Shown here: piece after piece, positions 43,657-52,439 of the stretch
How positions within the stretch are numbered: position 1 is the first letter of the stretch
How the letters are laid out: each line of letters starts with the position of its first letter
Assembly: GCF_049276915.1 (NCBI RefSeq)
Contig: NZ_JBASXK010000051.1
Coordinates: forward strand, 11,723-75,722
DNA: 64,000 nucleotides
Source: Aestuariivita sp049276915
Lineage (GTDB): Bacteria; Pseudomonadota; Alphaproteobacteria; Rhodobacterales; Rhodobacteraceae
Direction: 5' to 3'
The notes under the pieces: generated by a model
Seen by the model: only the letters and a program-made list of their open reading frames with translations
What the model was told of the DNA's origin: nothing
Database searches by the model: none
Translations under genes and position numbers: made by a program

Positions 43657-45065
43657 GCAGACAGCACCGCACCCGGGTTCATGATCCCGTTCGGATCGAG
43701 CCCCGCCTTGATCGCGCGCATGGCTGAAAGCTTGGCCGGATCGCTGTATTTCTCGATATCGGCCACCTTGAGCCTGCCGACCCCATGCTCGGCGCTTACC
43801 GATCCACCCAGAGCGTGAACAAGGTCATGGATCGCAACCTTGATCACATCACGCTCGGCCAGATGGTCGGCCCGGGTCTTGCCCGCTTGCGGAAAGACAT
43901 TGTAATGCAGATTCCCGTCGCCAACATGGCCAAAGCAGTTGATGCGGAAATCACCCAGTTGCGCGACGACCTCGCGCCCACGTGCTATGAACTCGGGGAT
44001 CGCCCCGAGCGGCACCGAGATGTCATGGCTGGAGATCGAGCCGATCCGGCGATTGGCTTCCGGGATGGTTTCACGCACGGTCCAGAACGCAGAGCGCTGC
44101 GCCTCGGACTGTGCGATCAGACCATCGCTGGCCAAACCAGCCTCGAATGCGGCTTCAAACAGGGTGGCAAGCGCCTCCTCCGGGTCCAGCCCCTGCGCAA
44201 GGCCGACTTCGATCAACACGCTCCATTCCGGAGCGACCGGGAACGGGTGACGCACCTCGGGCATTGTATCGGACAGGAATGTGTATCCCATCTTGTGGAT
44301 CAGCTCGAACGCGCTGATGCCTTCGCCCATCTGTGCGCGCGCCATGGACAGCAGCGACAGTGCCGCCTCGGGTGAGGGAACCACGAACATGGCCGTGCCT
44401 TCGCAGGCCGGCCGGGCAAAGAGCTTGAGCGCAGCCGCAGTGATCACGCCAAGCGTACCCTCCGAGCCGATCAGCAGATGGCGCAGATCATACCCGGTGT
44501 TGTTCTTGCGCAGCCGCGACAGCCCGTGCCAGATCTGACCGTCGGGCAACACGGCCTCGAGCCCAAGACACAGATCACGCGCGTTCCCATATCTCAGTAC
44601 CCCGGTCCCCCCGGCATTGGTCGCCAGATTGCCACCGATACGGGCAGACCCCTCGGCAGCCAGCGACAGCGGAAACAGCCGGTCGGCCTGTTGCGCCGCC
44701 GCTTGCACATCTGCAAGGATCACACCGGCCTCGGCAACCAGCACGTTTTCCTGCGGATAGACCTCGCGAATGCGCGTCATCCGCTCAAGCGTCAGAACAA
44801 CCGGGTTCATGTCGCCTTCCAACACCTGTCCACCGACAAGGCCCGTTCCCCCGCCATAGGGCACAATGGGAACCAGCGCGGCATTGCAGGCCCGCACGAT
44901 CTGGGACACCTGCTCCACAGTCTTGGGAGCAAGGATCAGACCGGCCGTGCCCTGATAGCGCCCGCGTGGTTCTTCAAAGAACCGCGGCTCGTTGGGGCGG
45001 AACGTTTCCGGGGGCAGGACAGCCCGCAAACTGGCTGTGAAATCGTCCGTGACGGGGTTTAGCAT
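43653..45065 (-). CDS. FAD-linked oxidase, GlcD / D-2-hydroxyacid dehydrogenase type
   Basis: A 470-residue flavoprotein with an N-terminal PCMH-type FAD-binding domain (VPIVPYGGGTGLVGGQVLEG, then GGNLATNAGGTGVLRYGNARDLCLG) and a C-terminal FAD-oxidase C domain. The ending HDLVHALGGSVSAEHGVGRLK carries conserved His residues for the metal/substrate site. It oxidises D-2-hydroxyacids such as D-lactate, glycolate or D-2-hydroxyglutarate. No glcEF genes are adjacent, so it is probably a stand-alone D-2-hydroxyglutarate or D-lactate dehydrogenase. Confidence 0.9.
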   Translation of the reverse strand: MLNPVTDDFTASLRAVLPPETFRPNEPRFFEEPRGRYQGTAGLILAPKTVEQVSQIVRACNAALVPIVPYGGGTGLVGGQVLEGDMNPVVLTLERMTRIREVYPQENVLVAEAGVILADVQAAAQQADRLFPLSLAAEGSARIGGNLATNAGGTGVLRYGNARDLCLGLEAVLPDGQIWHGLSRLRKNNTGYDLRHLLIGSEGTLGVITAAALKLFARPACEGTAMFVVPSPEAALSLLSMARAQMGEGISAFELIHKMGYTFLSDTMPEVRHPFPVAPEWSVLIEVGLAQGLDPEEALATLFEAAFEAGLASDGLIAQSEAQRSAFWTVRETIPEANRRIGSISSHDISVPLGAIPEFIARGREVVAQLGDFRINCFGHVGDGNLHYNVFPQAGKTRADHLAERDVIKVAIHDLVHALGGSVSAEHGVGRLKVADIEKYSDPAKLSAMRAIKAGLDPNGIMNPGAVLSA

Positions 45066-45129
45066 CTTGGCGCACCTTGTCTGATATCAGCAGGGCCTAA
45101 CAACAAAGACTGCAAGGCTCAACGCCACA

Positions 45130-45960
45130 TTATTCAGGATCGCGCAGCCACTCCGGGCGCAGCAGCACAACGGTCGGGCGATCCGGCAGGGTCCTGAGCG
45201 AGACCTCATAGCTCGATCCCCCCGGACGCTCGATCGCGAACTCGTCCGCCATGCCGTCCACAAAGGTTTCCAATGAAAACCCCGAGAACCAGTGCATCGG
45301 GATCACCACCGAGGATTTCAGTCGTTTGAGCACGGAAATCATCTCTGGCAAGGACATCGTGTATCCGCCATCCACCGGAGCCATCACCACATCAAGGCGG
45401 CCCAGCGCCGCGAATTGTTCGTCATTTGGCACATGGTGCAGATGCCCGAGGTGACCAATACAGAGCCCTGCGACCTCGAACACGAAAATGGAATTCCCGC
45501 GCGGTTCCGAGCCGGAAAACTCCGAACGGATATCGGTTGAGACATTGCGCACCAGCATTTCACCCAGATCAAGGTGATGGTCGATGCCCGTGCCGAACTC
45601 TTCGCCCCATCCTCGCAGAACATGCGGGATGGCCGGGTCGGGATTGGCGGTCCAATGTGTCGAATGAGCATGGTTCATCGTCACCACATCCGGGATCAGC
45701 CGCGTGCTGCCGATGAACCCGGTGAAATCGGTGACGGCGGTCAGACCGCCTTCGGTCTGGATCAGAAAACTGGCATGGGCGATGTATTGAAGCCGCACCG
45801 AGAATTCCGGAACCGGGTCTGTCCAACTGGCCTTCTGGACATACTCCAGACCGGGGGCGGCATCCGCTATGGCAATGCAATGACTGGGACGGCGCTGCTC
45901 TTGCGCGGCAAGTGGCAGGGCGAGACAGGTGACAAGAGAGGCAACAAGCAATCTGAACAT
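45130..45960 (-). CDS. secreted MBL-fold protein with altered metal motif
   Basis: A 276-residue protein with an N-terminal signal peptide (MFRLLVASLVTCLALPLAAQ). The MBL core resembles UlaG/YycJ-like hydrolases. The usual HxHxDH motif reads His97-Ala-His99-Ser-Thr-His102 (NHAHSTHW), so the Asp is missing. A second half contains GHLGHLHHVP and a C-terminal IPMHWFSG. It may bind one metal or use a different site. Nothing adjacent gives a substrate. It lies between the GlcD-like gene and oxyR on the same strand. Confidence 0.8.
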   Translation of the reverse strand: MFRLLVASLVTCLALPLAAQEQRRPSHCIAIADAAPGLEYVQKASWTDPVPEFSVRLQYIAHASFLIQTEGGLTAVTDFTGFIGSTRLIPDVVTMNHAHSTHWTANPDPAIPHVLRGWGEEFGTGIDHHLDLGEMLVRNVSTDIRSEFSGSEPRGNSIFVFEVAGLCIGHLGHLHHVPNDEQFAALGRLDVVMAPVDGGYTMSLPEMISVLKRLKSSVVIPMHWFSGFSLETFVDGMADEFAIERPGGSSYEVSLRTLPDRPTVVLLRPEWLRDPE

Positions 45961-46002
45961 GACGACAAGATTAGTGCTCTGTCCCGACCTGTCACGTGAT
46001 TC

Positions 46003-46926
46003 TCAAGTCTGGGTGCTATCTTGCCGCGCATCGCGCAAAGATTCAGCGCAATCGCGCACGACATCGGCAATTTCCATCAGCTGATCGGACAGCGGATTGG
46101 TCTTGCGCCAGACCATCCCGACCGTTCGTCCCGGTTCGGGGGGCGCAAACCGGGCCAGCGACACAGAGGCCGAGCGCGTCTCGACCGGCACAGCCATCTC
46201 GGGGATCAGCGTCACACCGATACCCGCCCCCACCATTTGGACAAGTGTCGACAGGGAACTACCGTCCAGCCCTTCACGCGGACGCGCGGCCCCGAGATTG
46301 CAGAACGACAGCGCCTGATCGCGAAAACAATGACCGTCTTCCAGCAGCAGCAATCGGGTTTCGCGCAACTGGTCCGCTGATGGCATTGGGGCATTTTCCT
46401 GATCCGAATGCCGCACAAGAACCATGGCCTCGCTGAACAGGTCAACTTCGCGCAGGGCAGGATCATCAACGGGCAGCGCCAGAATCGCGCAGTCGATCTG
46501 ACCGTCAGACAACTCTCGCAACAACCGCGGCGTCAGCGTTTCACGCACATGAATATCAAGCCCCAGATGCATTTCAGCCAGTCGCCCCAACAATGTCGGC
46601 AGCAGGTAAGGCGCGATCGTGGGAATCACACCCAGTCTGAGCCGCCCAACCAGCCGATCGCGCGCAGAACGGGCCAGGTCGCTCAATTCATCGACCGACC
46701 GCAGGATCGCGCTGGCCCGGACCGAGAACTGTTCTCCAAAGCCGGTCAGACGCACCTGACGCGGTCTGCGTTCGAACAGAACGACCCCAAGCTGATCCTC
46801 TAATTCCCTGATCTGAACGGACAAGGCGGGCTGGGACACGGACGAGGCCGCAGCTGCGCGACCGAAATGACCATGCTGAACCAGCGCCTCGAAATACCGC
46901 AATTGTTTGAGTGTGATGTTCGTCAT
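46003..46926 (-). CDS. oxyR: OxyR, LysR-family peroxide sensor
   Basis: A 307-residue LysR-type regulator. The winged helix covers about 1-60 (LKQLRYFEALVQHGHFGRAAAASSVSQPALSVQIR). The redox cysteines are Cys200 and Cys209 in EDGHCFRDQALSFCNLG, spaced as Cys199/Cys208 of E. coli OxyR, so peroxide sensing through a disulfide is expected. It is divergent from katG, 201 bp away, the usual arrangement. It should activate katG and repress itself. Confidence 0.93.
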   Translation of the reverse strand: MTNITLKQLRYFEALVQHGHFGRAAAASSVSQPALSVQIRELEDQLGVVLFERRPRQVRLTGFGEQFSVRASAILRSVDELSDLARSARDRLVGRLRLGVIPTIAPYLLPTLLGRLAEMHLGLDIHVRETLTPRLLRELSDGQIDCAILALPVDDPALREVDLFSEAMVLVRHSDQENAPMPSADQLRETRLLLLEDGHCFRDQALSFCNLGAARPREGLDGSSLSTLVQMVGAGIGVTLIPEMAVPVETRSASVSLARFAPPEPGRTVGMVWRKTNPLSDQLMEIADVVRDCAESLRDARQDSTQT

Positions 46927-46940
46927 AAGAAAAAATTATC

Positions 46941-46958
46941 GCATTCATCAGAAAATGC
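46941..46958. promoter_or_regulatory. candidate OxyR site between oxyR and katG
   Basis: An imperfect palindrome GCATT-N8-AATGC lies 15 bp upstream of the oxyR start in the shared promoter region. The surrounding AT-rich DNA and position fit an autoregulatory LysR site, but the known OxyR consensus (four ATAG/CTAT quarters) is not clearly met. Confidence 0.3.
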
Positions 46959-47127
46959 AACTTAAACCAATGGAAGCGATCTGCTATGCCAGTCCCGGAA
47001 CCAACGCGGGGGAAGACCTGTGCGCGTTGGACTTGCTGTCACATTGCTGTTTACACACCTGTGCCAGACATCGCACCTGCGGGGTCATCGCGCCCCTGCT
47101 CTACTTGCAAAATGAACGGAGAGACTC

Positions 47128-49320
47128 ATGGACGGAAATGATATCGGTGCCGGCAAATGCCCGGTCATGCACACCAAACAAGCGGTTCAGTCGAATCGCA
47201 ACTGGTGGCCCAATCAGTTGAACCTGAAAATCCTGCACCAGAATTCCGAGCTTTCCGATCCGATGGGAGCCGATTTCGACTATGCAGAGGCCTTCAAGAG
47301 TCTCGACCTCAAGGCGTTGAAAGAAGATCTCTATGCGTTGATGACCGACAGCCAGGACTGGTGGCCTGCTGACTATGGCCATTACGGCGGTCTGTTCATT
47401 CGCATGGCCTGGCACAGCGCCGGCACCTACCGGACCGCAGACGGCCGCGGAGGCGCGGGCAACGGCACGCAACGCTTTGCGCCGCTGAACTCCTGGCCAG
47501 ACAACGGCAACCTCGACAAGGCGCGCCGCCTGTTGTGGCCGATCAAGCAGAAATACGGCAACAAGATCAGCTGGGCCGACCTGATGATCCTGGCCGGTAA
47601 CGCCGCGATTGAATCCATGGGTGGCAAGACATTCGGCTTCGGCGGCGGACGCAAGGACGTGTGGGAACCCGAGGAAGACATCTATTGGGGCGACGAGACC
47701 GAATGGCTGGGCGATGAGCGCTATTCCGGTGACCGCGAACTGGCAAATCCATTGGCCGCCGTGCAGATGGGCCTGATTTACGTGAACCCCGAAGGACCGA
47801 ACGGCAATCCTGATCCGGTCGCCTCGGGCCGGGACATCCGCGAAACATTCGCGCGCATGGCGATGAACGACGAAGAGACCGTCGCTCTGGTTGCCGGTGG
47901 ACACACCTTCGGCAAGATGCACGGTGCCGGTGATCCTGCACATGTCGGCCCCGAACCGGAAGCCGCACCGATCGAAGCGATGGGCTTTGGCTGGCTGTCG
48001 AGCTATGGCAGCGGAAAGGGTCGCGATACGATCACATCCGGCCTGAACGGTGCATGGACGCCCAACCCGATCCAGTGGGACAACGGCTATTTCGACGTTC
48101 TGTTCAAATATGACTGGGAACTGACCAAGACACCTGCTGGCGCGCATATCTTCACGCCCAAGGATCTGGAAGAAGAAGACATGGCACCGGATGCCGAGGA
48201 TGGATCAAAGAAAGTTCCGATTTTCATGACCACCGCCGATATGGCGATGCGCATGGACCCGGCCTATGAAAAGATCTCGCGCCGCTTCCATGCCAATCCC
48301 GAAGAGTTCCAGGACGCCTTCGCTCGCGCATGGTTCAAACTGTGCCATCGCGACATGGGCCCCAAGGTACTCTACCTGGGCGACGAAGTGCCACAAGAAG
48401 ACCTGATCTGGATGGATCCGATCCCTGCAGTGGATCACCCGCTGGTGGATGATGCGGATATCGCAGATCTCAAGGCCAAGATCCTCGCAACCGGCCTGTC
48501 GGTTCAGGAACTGGTTGGCGCGGCATGGGCTTCGGCCTCCTCCTTCCGCGGCTCGGACAAACGCGGCGGCGCGAACGGTGCGCGCGTGCGTCTGGCACCG
48601 CAAAAGGATTGGGCCGCCAACCAGCCCGAGCAACTTGCCAAGGTGTTGAGCACTCTGGAAGGCGTCATGTCCGACTTCAACGGTTCGGCCTCGGGGGGCA
48701 AGAAAGTGTCCTTGGCCGATCTGATCGTTCTGGGCGGAAACGCGGCAATCGAAGCCGCCGCCAAAGCGGGCGGTCATGATATTACCGTGCCCTTCACACC
48801 CGGCCGGATGGACGCCTCTGCCGAGCAGACAGATGCCCACAGCTTTGAGCCGATGGAGCCTCAGGCCGATGGTTTCCGCAACTATCAAAGCCGCAAGTTC
48901 GTCACCTCCGCCGAAGAGATGCTGGTCGACAAGGCGCAACTGCTGACGCTGACTGCGCCGGAAATGACCGTTCTGGTGGGCGGGATGCGCGCTCTGGATG
49001 CCAACACCGGCGGCTCCAAGCACGGCGTCTTCACCGACAAACCCGGCACACTCTCCAACGACTTCTTCGTCAACGTGACGGATATGTCGACCGAGTGGAA
49101 ACCGGCGTCGGACGATGCAGACGTTTTTGAAGGTCGCGACCGCGCCAGCGGTGCGGTGAAATGGACAGGGACCCGCGTGGACCTCGTCTTTGGCTCGAAC
49201 TCGCAACTGCGCGCTTTGTCCGAAGTCTACGCCCAAGACGACGCGAAGGAAAAATTCGTGACTGATTTCGTCGCCGCATGGAACAAGGTGATGAACGCGG
49301 ATCGCTTCGACATCGCCTGA
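47128..49320 (+). CDS. katG: catalase-peroxidase KatG
   Basis: A 730-residue bifunctional heme catalase-peroxidase, normal length. The distal site is Arg92-x2-Trp95-His96 (LFIRMAWHSAGTYR), whose Trp belongs to the Met-Tyr-Trp adduct. The Tyr is in MGLIYVNPEGPNG and the Met in FARMAMNDEET. The proximal heme His is in VAGGHTFGKMHGAG. A second, heme-less peroxidase-like domain follows from about residue 420. ATG 47128 has GGAGA just upstream. It removes hydrogen peroxide, most likely under OxyR control. A clear terminator follows. Confidence 0.97.
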   Translation: MDGNDIGAGKCPVMHTKQAVQSNRNWWPNQLNLKILHQNSELSDPMGADFDYAEAFKSLDLKALKEDLYALMTDSQDWWPADYGHYGGLFIRMAWHSAGTYRTADGRGGAGNGTQRFAPLNSWPDNGNLDKARRLLWPIKQKYGNKISWADLMILAGNAAIESMGGKTFGFGGGRKDVWEPEEDIYWGDETEWLGDERYSGDRELANPLAAVQMGLIYVNPEGPNGNPDPVASGRDIRETFARMAMNDEETVALVAGGHTFGKMHGAGDPAHVGPEPEAAPIEAMGFGWLSSYGSGKGRDTITSGLNGAWTPNPIQWDNGYFDVLFKYDWELTKTPAGAHIFTPKDLEEEDMAPDAEDGSKKVPIFMTTADMAMRMDPAYEKISRRFHANPEEFQDAFARAWFKLCHRDMGPKVLYLGDEVPQEDLIWMDPIPAVDHPLVDDADIADLKAKILATGLSVQELVGAAWASASSFRGSDKRGGANGARVRLAPQKDWAANQPEQLAKVLSTLEGVMSDFNGSASGGKKVSLADLIVLGGNAAIEAAAKAGGHDITVPFTPGRMDASAEQTDAHSFEPMEPQADGFRNYQSRKFVTSAEEMLVDKAQLLTLTAPEMTVLVGGMRALDANTGGSKHGVFTDKPGTLSNDFFVNVTDMSTEWKPASDDADVFEGRDRASGAVKWTGTRVDLVFGSNSQLRALSEVYAQDDAKEKFVTDFVAAWNKVMNADRFDIA

Positions 49321-49342
49321 AGCGCTGTCGGCTGAACACATG

Positions 49343-49378
49343 AACGGGCGCGGTTCTCAACGGGATCGCGCCCGTTTT
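49343..49378 (+). terminator. Rho-independent terminator after katG
   Basis: A 10-bp GC-rich stem (AACGGGCGCG 49343-49352, CGCGCCCGTT 49367-49376) with a 14-nt loop is followed by a short T-run. It begins 23 nt after the katG stop. Confidence 0.85.
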
Positions 49379-49910
49379 GCGTTTCGCGCTCCGCTGCTTC
49401 TTTCTGGTTCAAAATACCCGGCCCTACGGCCAGGTCAGGTGCAGGTTCGGACAGGAGGCACAGACCGTCCCGGCCCCGTATCGTAACCATGCAGGACTAT
49501 TCCTCCAGCCGAGCCAGGCGAAGGAAACGGCGGGCCGTGTGAGCCCAGGCAAGTCGTTCTGCCAGTTCACAACAGCCCTCAAGGTTCCGCCCTGTCCCTG
49601 CGTCGTCATGATAACCACACGGTGGTTGCGCGGCTCAACGACATTCAATTGGCCATCAGTCTGCCTCGGAAACATACGCCGAACCTTGCACCAGGAACGC
49701 AGACAATCTTTCTCTGCGCCCATGCTCACGGGATGCTGATGCAACGTGATTGGCGGTGCGCCGCGCTTCGATTGAATGTTCGACAATGACACTGACACAC
49801 CGTCGTCAGGTGAACTGAGTGAACATGCGCGGTGTGTCCGGAACGTCAGAGGTGGATGCTGCGGTGACGAGTATGTCTTCGGACAAAGTGAAAACGCGAA
49901 GGACAAGGCC
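49379..49910. other. gene-poor gap between katG and the DUF3179 gene
   Basis: About 530 bp with no gene I can recognise. Open frames on both strands lack family motifs, and the minus-strand frame runs antisense into the next gene. It must hold the DUF3179 promoter and may be a decayed gene or the scar of an insertion. Confidence 0.5.
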
Positions 49911-51296
49911 ATGAGAGTGCTACATGCCGCATTTCGAAGCGGGGTTTTGACAGTATCAATAGCTGCGCTGACCCTGCTCCAGTTTGGTGCCTTGCAAGCC
50001 CAAGAGGCCAAACCGCAACCAGACTATGTGATTGCGCAGTTCGGCCAACCACCGGCAATACCGGAAGGCCTGATTTCACAGGATTTGCAGGCGGCTGTGC
50101 GCATCGTCTTCATCGACAGCCTTGCGCGGTCTGACTGGGGCAGCGATCAGGCCAGCGCATTGGAGCAGATCGCGCAATCCGGCGACCCCCGGTTGGCCTG
50201 GATCATCAGCGACATGATGCGCTTTACCTGGCGCGAAGAATTCGATGACGCTCTTGCCGAAGCGGCCGCCAGACTGCTGGAGATCGATCTTCAAACGCCG
50301 CACCGCTGGGGAGAGATTACCGACCATCTGATCGCATGGGATATTCCGTCCTACCCCGGATATCTTGAGGCCAAGCGCGCCATCTTCACCAATTTCGTGC
50401 CAGGTTGGGAGCGGATATTCGTTGAAGGGAACATCGATTGGCGGCTGGTTTCCTGGGGTGGCGTCCTGATCGATGATCGCCCCTACAACAGAACCAAAGC
50501 AGGCTGTAACTGCATTCCCGCCGCTGACAATCCCGAGGTGAGCAGCGCCGCAGAGGCCACTTGGCTGAAGGATGACGATATCGTTTTCGGCATCGAGGTT
50601 AACGGTGAGTTTCGCGCTTATCCGCGTCGGATCATGGAAGTGCGCGAGATGGTGAACGACACCTTGGGTGGCCGCCACCTGGGCATTCCCTATTGCACCC
50701 TATGCGGTGCGGCGCAGGCCTATTTTACCGACGGGCTACCCGCTGGGATCGAGCGCCCAATTCTACGCACATCCGGCCTGCTGATCCGATCAAACAAGGT
50801 CATGTACGATGTGAATACCTATTCGGTCTTTGATACGTTCCTTGGTCATGCGGTCACCGGTCCATTGGCCGAAAAGAACCTGAAGCTTGAACAAGCCACC
50901 GTCATCACCACCGATTGGGGAACCTGGAAAGCCGAACATCCCGAGACCACGGTTCTGGTCGAAGAACTTGCCCTTGGTCGTAATTTCGACTTCCGCAATG
51001 GCCGGGACGCGAATGGGCCGATCTTTCCGGTCGGCGATGTCGATCCGCGTCTTCCCGTTCATGAGGACGTCATTGGTGTCGTCACCGCGTCGGGAAAACC
51101 TGTCGCCTTTCAGAGAAGCACCGCATTACTTGCTTTGAAGAACGGTGCCCGGATCGCCTATGAGAACGTGCGTCTTGAACTGGATGCTGGGGGCATAAGG
51201 GCCGTCGATGCGGATGGCTCGGATCTTGGGAGCCATCAGGCCTTCTGGTTTGCCTGGTCGCAATTCCATCCCGGAACCGCGCTTTGGACGCGCTAG
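49911..51296 (+). CDS. DUF3179 domain-containing exported protein
   Basis: A 461-residue protein with a signal peptide (VLTVSIAALTLLQFGALQAQEA). The C-terminal two thirds is a DUF3179 domain, recognisable by the CxxC in GIPYCTLCGAAQAYFTDG and preceding NGEFRAYPRRIMEVREMVNDTLGG. ATG 49911 is chosen because a longer in-frame start (49776) would add an unlike Cys-rich tail; GAAGGACAAGG lies just upstream. Function unknown; the CxxC suggests metal binding or redox chemistry in the periplasm. It is not in an operon. Confidence 0.85.
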   Translation: MRVLHAAFRSGVLTVSIAALTLLQFGALQAQEAKPQPDYVIAQFGQPPAIPEGLISQDLQAAVRIVFIDSLARSDWGSDQASALEQIAQSGDPRLAWIISDMMRFTWREEFDDALAEAAARLLEIDLQTPHRWGEITDHLIAWDIPSYPGYLEAKRAIFTNFVPGWERIFVEGNIDWRLVSWGGVLIDDRPYNRTKAGCNCIPAADNPEVSSAAEATWLKDDDIVFGIEVNGEFRAYPRRIMEVREMVNDTLGGRHLGIPYCTLCGAAQAYFTDGLPAGIERPILRTSGLLIRSNKVMYDVNTYSVFDTFLGHAVTGPLAEKNLKLEQATVITTDWGTWKAEHPETTVLVEELALGRNFDFRNGRDANGPIFPVGDVDPRLPVHEDVIGVVTASGKPVAFQRSTALLALKNGARIAYENVRLELDAGGIRAVDADGSDLGSHQAFWFAWSQFHPGTALWTR

Positions 51297-51473
51297 GGCT
51301 GGCAAGGCGCGCATCTCGATAGCACCCGCCAACCTTTGCGCCGCAGTACCGTCAGAACAGAAAGCCCGGAGAACAACTCGCCTTTGATCCAACCAGACGG
51401 ATTTGCCGCCCTTGGTCAGGTTGGAAACCTGTGGAAACTTGTGCCTGAATGGCAACAGGGAACGCCGAAAAAA

Positions 51474-51489
51474 TATTGATGATTCAATA
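51474..51489. promoter_or_regulatory. inverted repeat upstream of the beta-barrel gene
   Basis: TATTGA-TGAT-TCAATA is a perfect 6-bp inverted repeat 78 bp before the next ATG, in an AT-rich promoter region followed by GATTGATATAG. It could be an operator for the outer-membrane-type protein; the regulator is unknown. Confidence 0.35.
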
Positions 51490-51566
51490 CCTTTTCCCTG
51501 ATTGATATAGTGGAAGGTGTGAAGAGTCAGGCAATACTGACCATCAACTGAGGTTTCGGGTTCAAA

Positions 51567-52280
51567 ATGAAAAAAACAATTACAATTGGGCTATGCGCCC
51601 TGTTCATGAACGCACCAAACATCCATGCCGCCGAGTTTACAGGAGGGTCTGCCGACTTCGGGTATTCTGCCTTCCTGGATGATACGGACGTGTCACGCCT
51701 TGCGCTGCGCGGACAAGCGGAACTGGGTTTCGATCAGAACTTCGCGATGCAGATGGACATCGGCACCTACAATTTCGGTTTCATCAATGACTCGGGCACG
51801 AATATCGGCTTGCACGCGATCTATCATGTGAATCACGCGACATCGCTGGGTGTGTTCTATGCGCGCGACAACCTGGCTGGTGGAAACGGTGACGTTTTCG
51901 GTGTGGAAGCAGGCTTTGACTTTTCCAACACAACCGCCGGAGAGGCCTATTTTTCGACAGGCGACAGCCAAGGTATCGATGCCAACATCTATGGCTTTGA
52001 TCTCGCTCACTACATCTCGGACGCATTTCAACTGCGCGCAGGCGTCGATTTTGTAGATTCGGATTTGGGCTTTGATCTGACCCGTTGGGCATTTGGTGTC
52101 GAGTATCAATCCATAGGTCCCGCGAACTATTACGCCGAACTGGGCAGCCTTGATGCAAATGCGCTTGGCCTTGCCGGTTCGGAGGCGTTTTTGGGCTTTG
52201 GCGTGCGTCTGGATTTCGGTGTGGACCGTGGTGCCACTTTCGGACAACGCGGGCTTCTGGATCTCTTGCCAGGCCTCTGA
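51567..52280 (+). CDS. small outer-membrane beta-barrel-like protein
   Basis: A 237-residue protein with a signal peptide (MKKTITIGLCALFMNAPNIHA cleaved before AEF). The mature part is a series of alternating aromatic/glycine beta strands (GSADFGYSAFLDD, MQMDIGTYNFGF, ATSLGVFYARDN, NYYAELGSLDA, GFGVRLDFGVD), with no Cys. It looks like a small porin-like or YjbH/OmpW-sized barrel, but no family is certain. It is acidic, with many Asp and few Lys, as in marine porins. It stands alone with its own AT-rich promoter. Confidence 0.7.
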   Translation: MKKTITIGLCALFMNAPNIHAAEFTGGSADFGYSAFLDDTDVSRLALRGQAELGFDQNFAMQMDIGTYNFGFINDSGTNIGLHAIYHVNHATSLGVFYARDNLAGGNGDVFGVEAGFDFSNTTAGEAYFSTGDSQGIDANIYGFDLAHYISDAFQLRAGVDFVDSDLGFDLTRWAFGVEYQSIGPANYYAELGSLDANALGLAGSEAFLGFGVRLDFGVDRGATFGQRGLLDLLPGL

Positions 52281-52439
52281 TGGCATGACGTCACGCAGCG
52301 GCTGTTCTCGGCCGCTGCATGGCTCGGCGATTACGACCATGTTGACCGGGCGGCTGTGCCTGCCCGGTTACGCGATGTTGTCTCTGCCCATGCTCAGCCT
52401 TATGAGCAAAGAGGTCAGCACTTCAGTAGGGTCGACATT

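Noticed and set aside
49424..50011. Minus-strand frame spanning the katG-DUF3179 gap
   Set aside because: No motif, no ribosome-binding site seen, and it overlaps the signal-peptide region of a supported gene on the other strand.
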